Shown here: positions 21,491 to 32,001 of the stretch, in pieces
Layout of the letters: the number at the start of each line of letters is the position of its first letter
Position numbering within the stretch: position 1 is the stretch's first letter
Assembly: GCA_910589415.1 (NCBI GenBank)
Contig: OU342630.1
Location: forward strand, 1,674,001 to 1,738,000
Direction: 5' to 3'
Length of the DNA stretch: 64,000 bases
Source: Malachius bipustulatus
Lineage: Eukaryota > Arthropoda > Insecta > Coleoptera > Melyridae
Program-made: the position numbers and the translations under genes
Notes under the pieces: model-generated
The model's database searches: none
Seen by the model: the letters and a program-made list of their open reading frames with translations, nothing else
Told to the model about the DNA's origin: nothing

Positions 21491-22883
21491 AATTTTTTTC
21501 TGCGAGAAGAAATATCAGTGTAAGAATGTCGAAAAACGTAGTTAGATAACTGAAAATTATGTCGGAAAAATAATTTATGTTAAACTTGGATTTTCAAACT
21601 GTTTTTTATCGTAATCGACGTTGCCTGGTAACAAAACGATTTAATTCGATAAACGTCATAATTTAATTAAAATTTTAGATAGTTTTGCAAAGATTCTTGT
21701 AAGGTCTCAATGAGTGAATTTATTAATATGGATAGTGATTGTTATGAAAATTCCCTTAATAATTGCCATTTGGATAATAAGGTAACTTTCCTTTACGTAT
21801 ATTTGATATAAATTTAATGATATCTGAGTGTTAATAGTAGCTATACCTAAGCCGCCATTTCGGGGAAATAAGTACTCATTTATTTCCCTGCTAATTCATT
21901 TTTTTCCCCGATAAGATGCAGCTCATATAATGAGGCATTTTTCTACCTGTCAACGGGGAAAAAAGGTCAAACTTTTAGCCCGTCGCAGAAAAAATGTCAT
22001 TTTTTCAATAACCATGATAATAATTAATGAAAAATTCAGGTTACTGTAATGTCTGGAACGGATACCATGTAATTCATCAATTTTTTTCCACAAAACCTCT
22101 TTACAGAGGAATTGAGAAAGTTGAAAATTAATACCATACCTAAATCTGAATGAAATTTGAAGTTTGGCAACCGCCTAAACTCAACTTAGAATATAAAATA
22201 TTCAAATGCCTTCGTTGCTATGCAAATAAAAATAATAACAATATCATCTAACCCGAACTTATTCACATGTTCAGTGCAGTGTTGCCACCTTTTTTACAAA
22301 AATGGTAATTTCTTTGGAAAAAAAGAACTTACAACACTGCAGTAAGAAAATTTACCACTCTTAAAAAGTGAAGTTTACCGCAGCATTCTCTGAGTGCGCG
22401 AGTTGCTAATCACCCTGTATATATAATTTGTTTAATAGCTTAAAAGTCGATTGTTGCACCAGCCTGTATTATCAAAGACAGTTCTGGGTAATTTCAATTG
22501 TTTTAGAAAGGCTCCCAGCGCCAGCTGGGTAGGTTAGGTATGGATTAATCAATAACAAAAAAAAATACGAGTTTAGAGGTTCACCAACCGCACCTGTGAA
22601 TTCTTCGCTGGTGGTCCGCATTCGAGAATATCCATCTCCCTTCCAGACCATATCCTAGTGGTTTCCTTTTCAATTCCTCTGATTGAACGGACAGAACAAG
22701 GTATTCCTTTAGCATTTTGGGGGAACTGTCGCAGTTGCTTCCAGCATTTGGATTCGCAAATATTTCATTTACCATTATTATTGTATTGAGAACTTTCGAT
22801 TTATTCTTTGTTACTGTATTCGTCAATACGTACTGATATCCGTCAATAAATCAGCAGCTAATTACGATTCAGTTTATTGGCCT
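21491..22883. other. Non-coding DNA with short inverted words
   Basis: No gene is seen. GCAGTGTTGCC and CAACACTGC (about 22,278-22,340) form a short inverted pair. Around 22,575-22,830 a more GC-rich segment could be a decayed LINE fragment but has no motif. Confidence 0.35.
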
Positions 22884-23245
22884 TGAATAACAATACAATA
22901 CAATTTTCTTTATCGTACTTGAATTACAACTGTCATTGCTTAGTACAACAGCGTTATTACAGAAATGAAAAAAAAACAAGCACAAAGACAAAAAAAAAAA
23001 CGCACAGCAAGTCAACAAAACACCGGCGACTGTGAGAGTCGAGACGCGCAGAGACACTAAAGACACAGGTCTCATTTGAGGTATGGTTCCAACTGTATGA
23101 TAAGGATGGACCAACTGATACTTTAATATCAGACTACAGGTAGGGATGGGATGGTGGAAGGACAGTATTATCAGAGGTTGTGTATGGTTCCAACTCCGTG
23201 AGGTGTTTCCAGAGATATGTGTACGCTGAGAACCCAACAGCTGCA
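22884..23245 (-). mobile_element. 5'-truncated LINE 3' end with TTGTA-type tail
   Basis: On the minus strand the segment ends in a core shared with 5,924-6,000 and 29,614-29,691, followed by TTGTA repeats. Its upstream part has low-complexity poly-T runs and no RT motif. Whether all of it belongs to one element is uncertain. Confidence 0.5.
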
Positions 23246-23466
23246 GATTAGATTAGATTAGATTTGATTAGAATATTTATTCGCCATACTATGTATATAT
23301 ACATTTAGGCACGTCATTATAAAGAGAGATTAATAACAGACATAATAATAATTGATGACCGCTAAAGCTATTAAGCCACGTAACATAAGAAAACCAAGAA
23401 CACATAAGAAATATCATCACTATAAAAAATAATATCACCATACATAATAAACCTGATGTTACAGAA

Positions 23467-24201
23467 TTAATAATTACTCTGCATATGCAGCAAGATAGCC
23501 AGCAATATTTTTTTATACTCCTTAACAGAATAGAAGCAACCCTGTAATAACGCCTCTTTTAGAAGTTTTTCAAACCTATTTATAGGCAGCTGTTTAATAT
23601 GCCTCGGCAGAATGTTGTATAGTGAGACATCAATCTTATTTATTTCTGATATATGCAGCCTGGACCTCAAAGGTACTAAGTCTCCAGACCCCTTGTATCA
23701 TAATCATGAACATCAGCATGCTTCACATAATACTCGCTTTTATTGATATGTATCTTATTAAGTGTGTTAAGCACATACATACTTGTCAAGGTAAGTATTC
23801 TCAGATTTACGAACAACTGTCTACAGCTGTCATAATATCCCGCACCAGCTAAAATTCTAACTGCCCTTTTTTGCAACTTAAACACTTTATCGCTTTGACT
23901 AGAGGAACCCCATATAATGACCCCATAAGACATTATTGAGTGAGAAGCATCATAATAAAGTATTTTCAGCGAATCATCATCGATAACTGACTCTAACTGC
24001 CTGAGAAGAAATATCTGACGAGACAGCCTGCTACACAGTTTCACAACATGGAGAGACCATTTTAAGGAGCTATCAATTTTTATACCTAACAAATTCACCA
24101 CCTGTGTACCTACAATATTGTCATGACAAGTCGAAAAATGAATAATCTGCGTTTTAGAAATATTTAATTTTAGTCTGTTCATATTAAAACAGTCTTCAAG
24201 T
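23467..24201 (-). pseudogene. LINE D ORF2, C-terminal RT remnant
   Basis: The remnant begins after the catalytic region, with LKLNISKTQIIHF, and continues through LGIKIDSSLKWS, the thumb block of CR1/Jockey-like RT. The C-terminal domain includes YGVIIWG and QKRAVRIL. One frameshift near 23,676 moves the last 65 residues into another frame. There is no palm active site, so it cannot be functional. Confidence 0.8.
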
Positions 24202-24202
24202 T

Positions 24203-24598
24203 TTAGTTGGGCATTTTTTTTTCACGGCTTCTACTGTATTCCCTACTAATTAGATTATTACTAATTATTACTAAGAACTTTTGTTGTTGAAATTGTATTA
24301 ATTGATCCATTTCTTGAATCATCTGTTTCAGATAAGCTATCTCGACAAGATATGCATTTGCTTCATTTACAGATGGGGATTTAATAATTTCACTTGCATT
24401 CGAATCCACATTTTCAGAGCAACAAATAATGCTTTTTGCATCAATATCTACTACTTTTACACCTTTCAAATACTTTATACAAGCGTCATGACATATCGTA
24501 CCACACTTTACACATTTCATTTCGTTTCCGGCGACTATTTTACTACACTTTTTGCACGGTTTCTTAAGAGCGCTAATATTCGCGTCCGTACCCGACAT
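24203..24598 (-). pseudogene. LINE D ORF1, N-terminal zinc finger
   Basis: From an ATG at 24,598 the frame codes a CxxC...CxxC...HxxC finger (CKKCSKIVAGNEMKCVKCG), followed by an acidic linker and a helical segment (LVEIAYLKQMIQEM). It matches the layout of LINE A ORF1, so the two families are related. The protein is cut after about 125 residues at the deletion junction. Confidence 0.75.
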
Positions 24599-24639
24599 CG
24601 TACTTGACTCGACTCTGTCTGCGAGTCTATTTTGAAGTG

Positions 24640-25180
24640 GTTCAGGTATTTGATAGATGAATACATTAGTGTCCTTTCTGAAGACGACAGATGGTGTGTA
24701 GGAGGTTTGAACAAATTGAACCTGGTACTGTAGCGATGGGTGAATCGAAAAGGTAAAAGTTTATCCTAATTTTTGTGGATCAGTTTGAGTAGCGAGAAGA
24801 CGTACAAAGCAGGCACGGTGAGAAGTCCAAGCCGCCTGAAATGGCCTCTGCATGACTTCTGCACTGACAAGCCTGCCAGGATCCTAATCGCTTTTGAAGA
24901 AGAAAAATCCTTCGGAGAGATCTCTCAAACCCACCCCAGTCGGCCAGCCCATAGGTCACGTGGCTGATCAAATGCCCATAATAAGCATAAAGAAGAACCT
25001 CGAGGGACACCGTGTGCTGAATGCGTCTGAGAAAAAGCAGACACTAGCTAGGCGACGGCACAAATGATCTGTGTGAGCCGACCAGTTTAGGTTCTGGTCG
25101 ATGTGGAAGCCCAAAAACTTCACGACATCCTTCGGCTCGATCAAGGCACCGTCGGTGGGTATGGATGGTAAATGGGAGGA
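24640..25180 (-). pseudogene. LINE E ORF2, C-terminal part
   Basis: Recognisable pieces are VKFLGFHIDQNLNW (thumb), the following LLYAYYGHLISHVTYGLADWG segment, and a C-terminal TVPALYVF-like stretch. They are spread over different frames with stops, for example TAG near 24,772. The part between the YADD box and the thumb block is missing, replaced by the LTR-like insertion at 25,235-25,442. Confidence 0.7.
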
Positions 25181-25234
25181 GAGTTAGAATGTGTGTATGT
25201 GTGAAAGAATTCGTCAGAAGAATTATGTTCTTTT

Positions 25235-25246
25235 TCGGGGTCACCA
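25235..25246 (-). promoter_or_regulatory. PBS-like site
   Basis: On the minus strand TGGTGACCCCGA follows CGCCATAAT. This dodecamer is, from memory, a common tRNA primer site directly downstream of insect gypsy and Pao LTRs. It marks the block at 25,251-25,442 as a possible LTR. Confidence 0.45.
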
Positions 25247-25263
25247 ATTATGGCGTTTATGTG

Positions 25264-25386
25264 GATCTGACCAAACAAAAGTGTTTCGTGGCCCGGCGGG
25301 GAATCGAACCCCGGATCTCCTGATTACGCGTCAGGTGTGCTTTCCACTACACCACCCAGGTCCCTTGCAATTGTCTTGGTCAGATC
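25264..25386. repeat. 11-bp inverted repeat around the tRNA
   Basis: GATCTGACCAA at 25,264-25,274 and its exact complement at 25,376-25,386 enclose the tRNA with spacings of 15 and 13 bases. Together they could form a stem closing over the tRNA. Confidence 0.8.
25290..25362 (-). tRNA. tRNA-Thr(CGT)-like sequence
   Basis: 73 bases on the minus strand fold as a full cloverleaf. The acceptor has 6 of 7 pairs, the D stem 3 pairs, the anticodon stem 5 of 5, the variable loop 5 bases and the T stem 5 of 5 with loop TTCGATT. The B box GGTTCGATTCC is perfect. The anticodon by position is CGT. The base before it is G instead of the near-universal T33, so translation use is doubtful. It is more likely a mobile-element promoter than a working tRNA. 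Confidence 0.6.
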
Positions 25387-25828
25387 GGCTATATGTGTTG
25401 TTGTTGTTGTTTCTCTCTCTGTGGGAGCGAGTGGTCGCCACATCCTAATAAGAATTGCTGCATCATCAGCATAATTAACCCGCGAGTAGTCGCCCTATGA
25501 GCATTTTGCTAACATTTTTGTGAAAGTTGGCACTACATGACAACCATGCAAGATATAATTTTCACCTTTTAGCTAGTCTCGTTTATATGCCTCTACCAGA
25601 GGGTGGTTACCTTAAACCATTGAAAAGCAGTTTTGTATTCCTGTAGCAAGTCATCTGTTGTGAAGGGCGCGCAGACATTGTTAGAATTTCCCTCACTGTG
25701 CGACTAACGGTGTCTGTGAAATCATTGTGAGTGTTAGCATTTTACTAACGACGCGACTCATTGCGAATATAAAAATTTTGTTACTTTTTCATATTTTTTA
25801 TTATTGTTACCTACAATGAGTAGAAGAA

Positions 25829-28281
25829 AAATTTTTGCCCGAAGAGGAAAAATCTAAAACTAAAATAAATTTATTTGCCATGTCTGTTCAGAATATCACT
25901 AAGTGTTTAAACAATAGGCCATTTAAAAGATTCAACTTTAAGAAAGGAGATTATTACCAGATAAATCAAAAATTGAGCTCCTACGATTGGCGATCACTTT
26001 TTTTGGATAAAAATGTGAATGAATGTGTGAATTTGTTGTATATTGTATTAAACGAATTAATTGATGAGCACATCCCTAGTGTTGTTTGTAATCGAGGCAA
26101 GTTCCCTAGATGGTTCTCGGCTGACACGATTAAGTTGATCAGGGAAAAGAATAAGATTCATAGGAAATGGAAGAAGTTTAGAAGGGAGATGGATTATTCT
26201 GACTTCTCGCAGCTGCGTAGGAGGGTAAAAGCCTCCCTCAAGGGTGATTATAGGGCATACATTTGCGCCTCGGAGGACGGACTTAGGGACAACGTAAAAA
26301 GGTTTTGGTCCTTTATATCTGGCAGACGGCGGTCAACAAAATATCCCTCAACTATGCACTATAACGGCGAGGTGGCTAGCGACGGTCCGGCTATTAGTGG
26401 TATTTTTTCCAAATATTTTAGTTCTGTCTATGAAAGAGCGGATCTACCGGTTTTGATTAGCAAGTCACAATCTCTGTCAAGTATTGTTTTGCCGTCTGTG
26501 GAGAGAGGTTGGGTTGAGGCCGCCATTGGGAAACTCGATATGAGCAAGGGCCCTGGCCCTGACGGAATCCCTGCGTTTTTCATCAGATCTTGTGCGCATT
26601 CGATCATCACCCCTTTGCTGCTGCTCTATAATGTCGCTTTAAAGCAGGGTGTTTTCCCTTTAAAATGGAAGATCGCCCAGGTTGTCCCGGTGTTCAAATC
26701 TGGAGATAAAGGTGATGTTCAAAATTATCGCCCAATTTCTCTCTTGTCTCATTTTGGAAAAATATTTGAGAGTATTCTAACTATGGTTCTGTTCTTTGAT
26801 GTAAAAAATATTATTTCAAGGGATCAACTTCTTTCCCGGTAGATCAATTGTTACCAACATTATGCCATTCGTGCAGAGTACCTACGACACAATGGAACGG
26901 GGTGGATCCGTGTGTGCGGTATATACGGATTTTTCAAAAGCGTTCGATAGGGTTCACCATTTGACCCTTTTAACTAAGCTTGAAACCCTTGGAGTACATG
27001 GTAATCTTTTGACATTACTTGCATCGTACTTAAGTGGAAGGGAACAGTTTGTTGAATTGAATTGTGCTCGATCCCCTACCGTGGCTGTGACGTCAGGGGT
27101 CCCCCAGGGTTCTCATCTCGGTCCCCTTCTGTTCTCTCTGTACATAAATGACATCGAACAGTGCTTCAAATCAGCTAATTTCAAGCTTTATGCTGATGAT
27201 ATGAAAATATATATGGAGGTGTCGGACGAGACTCACTTTAGACTTTTTCAGAGCGACCTTAAACGATTGGATGCCTATTGCTGTGTGAACAGACTTAAAC
27301 TTAATCCTCTGAAATGCAAGCAAATAACCTTCTCACGTAAGAGGGACCCACCTTGTCATAATTTGTCTCTTTCTGGACACAATCTGTCTATTGCAAATGA
27401 GGTGAGAGATCTGGGTGTGCTACTTGACTCTAGACTTACGTTTGAGTCTCATATTTGTGGTGTGGTTCGGGAAGCCTATAAAATGTTAGGTTTTGTGTTG
27501 AGGTGGACGAGAGAGTTCAGGAGATCAGAATCGGTTATTGCCGTGTACTTCTCGGTAGTGAGATCTCGTTTGGAGTACGCCTCGGCGGTCTGGAGTCCAG
27601 TGTATGATAGATACGTACAGCAGATGGAGAGGGTTCAGAGAAAACTGATTAGAAACCTGAATTTTAGGTACCATAAAAACAGAGGCTCTTTTTCCTATGA
27701 TCAGAACTTATCTTTTTACAGAGTAGATTCGTTGTCCTTGAGGCGGTCCTTAAGTGGCGTTTGCTTCATTTATAAATTAATATATAGTATGGTGGACTGT
27801 GAAGAGTGCTTGAGCTTTTTAAATTTTAATTGTTCTCCATATTCCTTACGTCAGAGACACATGCTGTATACTGATCTGACATCTTGTAGTACAAATTTTT
27901 ATTTGAACTCACCTTTGATAAGATGTGTCAGGCATTTCAATGAGGTTGAACTTGCTTCTGCCGGGTCTGCTTCTTCTTCTTCTTCATTTCTGTCATTTAA
28001 AAGAAAGGCCGCACATTTTTTGAGGCTTTGTACGTGACCGAGAATTCGTTCGGGAACTTGCTTCCTCTTTTTGGTTTTTAGCTTCCTTGTTGTTTATTAT
28101 TTGTTTAGTTTAGTTTAGCTTACGTTATTTTTGCTTGTTATTATATACAAGCATTTCTGTTGTTTTGAGACTGATGTTTTTGTATTGTTGTAATGTTAAG
28201 TTGTGTCATCCTATATTGGGTCATTATTGTGATCTGTTGGATGACCTTACTCTATAAATAAATAAATAAATAAATAAATAT
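25829..28281 (+). mobile_element. LINE C, 5'-truncated
   Basis: Plus-strand non-LTR element that lacks ORF1 and endonuclease and starts in the linker before RT. It ends in AATA repeats at 28,256-28,281. It lies inside the piggyBac-like element, so it inserted after that element had split LINE E. Confidence 0.85.
25835..28037 (+). pseudogene. LINE C reverse transcriptase
   Basis: The first frame (25,835-26,842) holds the pre-RT linker, SKGPGPDGIPA and NYRPISLLS. The second (26,862-28,037) holds TDFSKAFDRV, SGVPQGSHLGPLLF, the catalytic YADD, LGVLLDSRLTF and the C-terminal domain, ending at TGA. A single frameshift near 26,840 separates them within the palm domain. All RT blocks are otherwise well kept, so the copy is fairly young. 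It is closely related in layout to LINE A but has the usual YADD box. Confidence 0.88.
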
Positions 28282-28675
28282 CCAGAATCAACGTCTTTAT
28301 AGTGTGTTTTTTTTTATTATTGCATTTCTACTTGAATGCATCAGCAGTTTAAACATTTTGGATTTTTTTAGGCATTACCTTTTTTTCCCTTACCCGCACA
28401 CATTTTAAAATGGATATTCACAAACATACTACTTACAATATGCTATAGGTACAAAATGATTTTCAGTTATTTACTTTACTTTAATTTTCAGATTTTTCGA
28501 AAATTTTTGTGGTGAATAATGAGAATAATTACATTATGTTATGATAAAATATTTGTTGGTAACCCATTTCAATGTAATAGGTTTCTATATATATAGTCAA
28601 ATTTTTTAATGTTAGCAAAACGCTAACGCGCGACCACTCGCGTTTCACGGAGAGGCGCTACCATTCGCGGGTTAA

Positions 28676-29407
28676 CACAGAGTGGATTAGGGGAGGTAAT
28701 TTTGGGGCTCAGGTCGTTAATGAAGATATGGAAAAGAAATGGATCGAGAACACTACCCTGTGGCACCCCAGAGGAGATTGAGCAAAAAGTGATCGCACAG
28801 GTCGGCTATCATACCCAGTCATCTGAACCGCCTGTGTTCTTCCCTGTAGGTAGCTGGTAAACCAAGAAAGGGGCAATCCACGAACTCCGACATTCTCCAG
28901 TTTCCGAAGGAAGCACTCGTGGCATACACTATCGGAGGCCTTGGAGAAATCAAAAAGCCAGCCCACAGTGCGCATCCCCTCCTCCAAACCCTGAGATATG
29001 AAGTTTGAAAGCTCCAAAAGAGCGGTCTGGGTAGATATGTTTTCAAGAAAACCGTGCTCGGGAAAGGATCTCTGTTTTGTTTAGAAAGTCAATAAGACGA
29101 TAAGACGATACGAGCAAGGGATTCAAGAATTTTTATCAAATACCGATAGTAGACTAATCGGTCGGTAGTTTTCAGGGTTTTTGACGTCGCCTTTTTTGAA
29201 AATGGGCTTAACTAACGCTGCCTTGAGATCTTCGGGGAATACACCAATCTGAAAGGAGGTGTTGTACCTGAGATTGGATAGTCTAGGCCTATGAACTCTA
29301 CATCTTCTGAGTGCGGGATATTTGTCGAAGTAGAACGAAAGAGTGTCAGAGAAACAGGTGTATTTCGAATTCGTATCAGGGGCATCCAGAACCTCGTGCC
29401 AGCTCAA
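28676..29407 (-). pseudogene. LINE E ORF2, palm part of reverse transcriptase
   Basis: Blocks such as VKPIFKKGD, NYRPISLLS, LFDFSKASDSV and FTSYLQGRTQ are visible on the minus strand in alternating frames. The gene runs up to the TTAA at 28,672, and the YADD box lies on the far side of the piggyBac-like element at 25,473-25,462. Several frameshifts and a broken VPQGS block show it is decayed. Confidence 0.75.
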
Positions 29408-30330
29408 ACGCCGAAGTTCGTTTTGCAGTTGTGCCAGGAGAAGAGGGTTTTATATTTCTCTTCCATATCATCAAGGGTTTATCGGCGAGACCGCGGGTGT
29501 AAGCCGCCTCGGAAACCCCAACGGCCACATGCAGTGCAAAGTGGTCTGATATAAAAGTTGGCAAGATGTGACTATCGAACAAGTGAAAAATATCAGAAAT
29601 CGCGACGTTATCGATTACAATTACAAATTACAATTACAAATTTCTTTATGGTACTTGAATTACAACAGTCATTGCTCAGTACAACAATGCATGTTGACGA
29701 GGTGTTGGTAACTCTTGTTGGGTCCCTAAAACAAAGTCGAAAGCCATAAGAAGAGAGAGACTGGGTCAGGCTGGAGGTGTTGGCGTTCTCACAGAGTACG
29801 TCAATATTAAAGTCTGCAGCCAGAACCACATTATTTGTGATCGGGCTGGAGGCGTCAAGCAGATGACGAATGAAATCTCTTACAGGGCAGGCAGGTGAGC
29901 GATATATAGATATAATTGGTGTCTTCTGAGATCGAAGTTTGGTTTCGATTGCCGATATTTCACACACGAGAGGCTGCGAAAGAGAGAGGCTATGGACAAC
30001 CCTACATTGAATGTTGGACCCGCCATAGACAGTCGAGCCCCCGTAGTCTGACTGCCTGCAGAAGGAGAAGGGAAGGTTGTAATGATCGATTTTGATCTTT
30101 TGAATGTTGTCAGAGATTAAAAAATGTTCATTTAACCAAACAAACTCAGGAAATCCCAGATGATAGATCATGATACCCAGACCATCCACAGAGGAACTGA
30201 ATGTTGATGTGTAGAACCCGGAAGTCATGACTGGAATGATGGGGTGAGACCACAGTTGATGTGAGAGAGGTGGATGTTAAATTGTTTTGACTCCTCATAA
30301 TTTGATGGCTGGATGGAAGGGAAGGTACGC
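29408..30330 (-). pseudogene. LINE E ORF2, endonuclease part
   Basis: The endonuclease is recognisable from RVLHINIQ (about 30,210), NEHFLISDN, GGSTVYGG, the ISIYRSP block, AADFNIDVL and the SDHFAL histidine box (about 29,545). The part between the first two blocks is shortened, and a LINE tail inserted at 29,614-29,691 splits the gene before the SDH box. It is non-functional. Confidence 0.75.
29614..29691 (-). mobile_element. Tiny LINE 3' end with TTGTAA tail
   Basis: About 78 bases match the 3' core found at 5,940-6,000 and 22,900-22,960 and end in TTGTAATTGTAA-type repeats. It splits the endonuclease of LINE E, with coding sequence in register on both sides. Confidence 0.6.
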
Positions 30331-30378
30331 TAGGAGAAGGTGAGGGTGGTTTGTAGGAGAGTTCTTGCTCTCGTCGTG

Positions 30379-31632
30379 TCACTTCCTCTGAAAACAGGTA
30401 TTGCATGATCTTGAGTTCTCCCTTGCCTTCAAGAGGTAGTTCGCATTTTCAGCCGCAAGGTGTGATCTAAGGGCCTTAAGATTATCCTCGGCGTCACTTC
30501 CGGTTAATCCAAAGCTCTCGAAGAAACGTTCATAATAGACCATCAGGGCATTTCTTTCGGCAGGGAATCCCTCAGAAGCAAGTAGCAATCTGACGCTGTT
30601 CCTCGTCTCACCATGAAGGCATGTTGATTCAAGTCTGTCATAAAGGTAGACTAAGTATAACCTAATGTGACGGAGGAGCTCAGGTTGTCGCAATCTTGAA
30701 AGCAAGTAAGCTCCCTCAGTTTCAGCAGATGTTTTCGTTAGTCTGGCCTGAGGTGTCTCAAGTGCATTAAGCCATGTTGGAGGGTCAAGAGTGATTTGTT
30801 GACCATGCTCGATGCAATTCTTCGACTGTCCAAGATTGTCAGGAGACTGCTCAGCTACGAACTTTATATACGTAGATGTGGGTCTTTGTATAGTCTGCTC
30901 AGAGGTCGAATTGGTCGGTACTATCTCCAAGACTGGCGTCCGCTACGCAGGGCAGGGTATATCCCTCTTGTTCATCATGTATTGCTCACGTAAGCTAGAG
31001 GATCGCTCCACCGAGGGACTACAGCCGCTGGATGCTGACTTCCCCGCTGACAACGCAGAAGTTTCGGCCTTCACCAAACTTTCATGCATCAGGTCCTCAG
31101 ATGACGGGTTGGAAGAATGAGGAATGTGGCAAGTAGGGGTGACCAGAAGTAGGTTTTTATTTCTAGCAACATCAACAAATCTGCAAGCGTAAATATTGTG
31201 GGCCAGAATCCGAATTCCAATAGCATATCTGCTTTATTGTTGCGGATGCCTATTTTGTAGTTTTTTAAATTTTGATTTCCGTGAGACGACAGGGATTCGA
31301 TTCTTATGAATTTTATCTCATGAGTCTTCGATTTTATAAATTTAATGATGGACTGCATGCTAAATGAGATGGGAACATTGCCTTGTTGGGTACAGATGTA
31401 GAAGGTCGATACAGAGAATTGTCCGAATCAACAGTCTGGGTTGATGCATGCCAGGTGTATGTAATCCTATTGGATGTCTTATTTGTTGAACTCTGTAGGC
31501 TTTTCACAATATCTTTTGCTATCAATGACATGTTTGACCTAATAGTATTGAACTCTTTATGCACCATCATTGGGGAATTTTCCAGCTGTTTAGTCGCAGG
31601 ATCGTAGATTTCAACCTTAAAGGATGAGTAAG
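30379..31632 (-). pseudogene. LINE E ORF1, broken
   Basis: The frame pieces join into one ORF1-like protein. An N-terminal part starts at the repeat boundary, followed by an RRM-like block with the word GFWPT (about 31,200) as in LINE ORF1 proteins. A Ser-rich linker and a long helical region follow and end near 30,380. Stops (for example TAG near 30,945) and a frameshift near 31,340 break it. The extreme N-terminus is missing because a 340-bp tandem repeat begins at 31,633. Confidence 0.6.
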
Positions 31633-32001
31633 CCACCGTTTCGGTGATATGAATTTTTTAATGTCATAATAATTAGGACCGTTGAACATTTTTGGGGCTC
31701 GATTTAGGACACTTCTCGGCTTTGGCGACCCCTAATGCAATACTTATTCTGAATCAGCGTTCCAGGTACAGCCAGAAAAAAGCGTCCGCTCGCTATCGAA
31801 AAAAATTTTTTGAAAAAAAAATGAACAAAAGGGTCCCTGGAAATTTTTTTTTTCAGTTTGGACGTCGTTTTTGGATGTAATCCAAGCCACTAATACTCTA
31901 AGCCACGGCGAATCTAATATCAAAGTCCGTTTTTTGATTGGAGCCACCGACCGAAGTCCGTTTTTCAATTGGAGCCACCGTTTCGGTGATATGAATTTTT
32001 T

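Larger units (their letters stand above)
23246..24610 (-). mobile_element. LINE D, internally deleted copy
   Basis: A minus-strand non-LTR element in which the start of ORF1 (24,598 downwards) is joined directly to the last part of the RT gene. The junction lies in a run of nine A residues at about 24,216-24,224. It ends in a (TCTAA)n tail at about 23,250-23,270. Roughly the whole endonuclease and most of RT are missing. It sits right at the decayed 3' coding end of LINE E. Confidence 0.8.
25251..25442 (-). mobile_element. LTR-like block containing a tRNA (possible TRIM remnant)
   Basis: On the minus strand the block starts TGTGGCGACC and ends ACGCCA, so it has TG...CA ends and a TGGCG/CGCCA inverted pair. 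It is 192 bases long, replaces part of LINE E, and is followed after four bases by a PBS-like site. A complete tRNA fold sits in its middle. No second LTR or polypurine tract is present, so the rest of the element is lost or the interpretation is wrong. An alternative is a tRNA-derived SINE with unusual flanks. Confidence 0.4.
25479..28671. mobile_element. piggyBac-like element carrying LINE C
   Basis: The element starts CCCGCGAGTAGTCGCC and ends GGTAGCGCC-type sequence plus CGCGGG on the other strand, with TTAA on both sides (25,475-25,478 and 28,672-28,675). Ends beginning CCC at a TTAA duplication are the hallmark of piggyBac. Removing LINE C (about 25,829-28,281) leaves roughly 740 bases, so it is probably non-autonomous. 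An ATG at about 25,816 opening MSRRKIF resembles the start of a piggyBac-type transposase but the rest is absent. It is inserted two bases before the YADD codons of LINE E. Confidence 0.75.
24611..31632 (-). mobile_element. LINE E, heavily interrupted
   Basis: A minus-strand non-LTR element running from ORF1 (31,632) through endonuclease, RT and C-terminal domain (24,640). It is interrupted by a LINE tail (29,614-29,691), a piggyBac-like element (25,479-28,671) and an LTR-like block with a tRNA (25,235-25,442). Its 5' end abuts a tandem repeat at 31,632 and its 3' end abuts LINE D. Frameshifts are frequent, so it is the oldest layer of this part of the window. Confidence 0.8.

Noticed and set aside
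25290..25362. A normal functional tRNA-Thr gene
   Set aside because: The base before the anticodon is G instead of T, one acceptor pair is broken, and it lies in a mobile-element block.
29291..29554. Three overlapping plus-strand frames
   Set aside because: They are antisense to LINE E ORF2 remnants.
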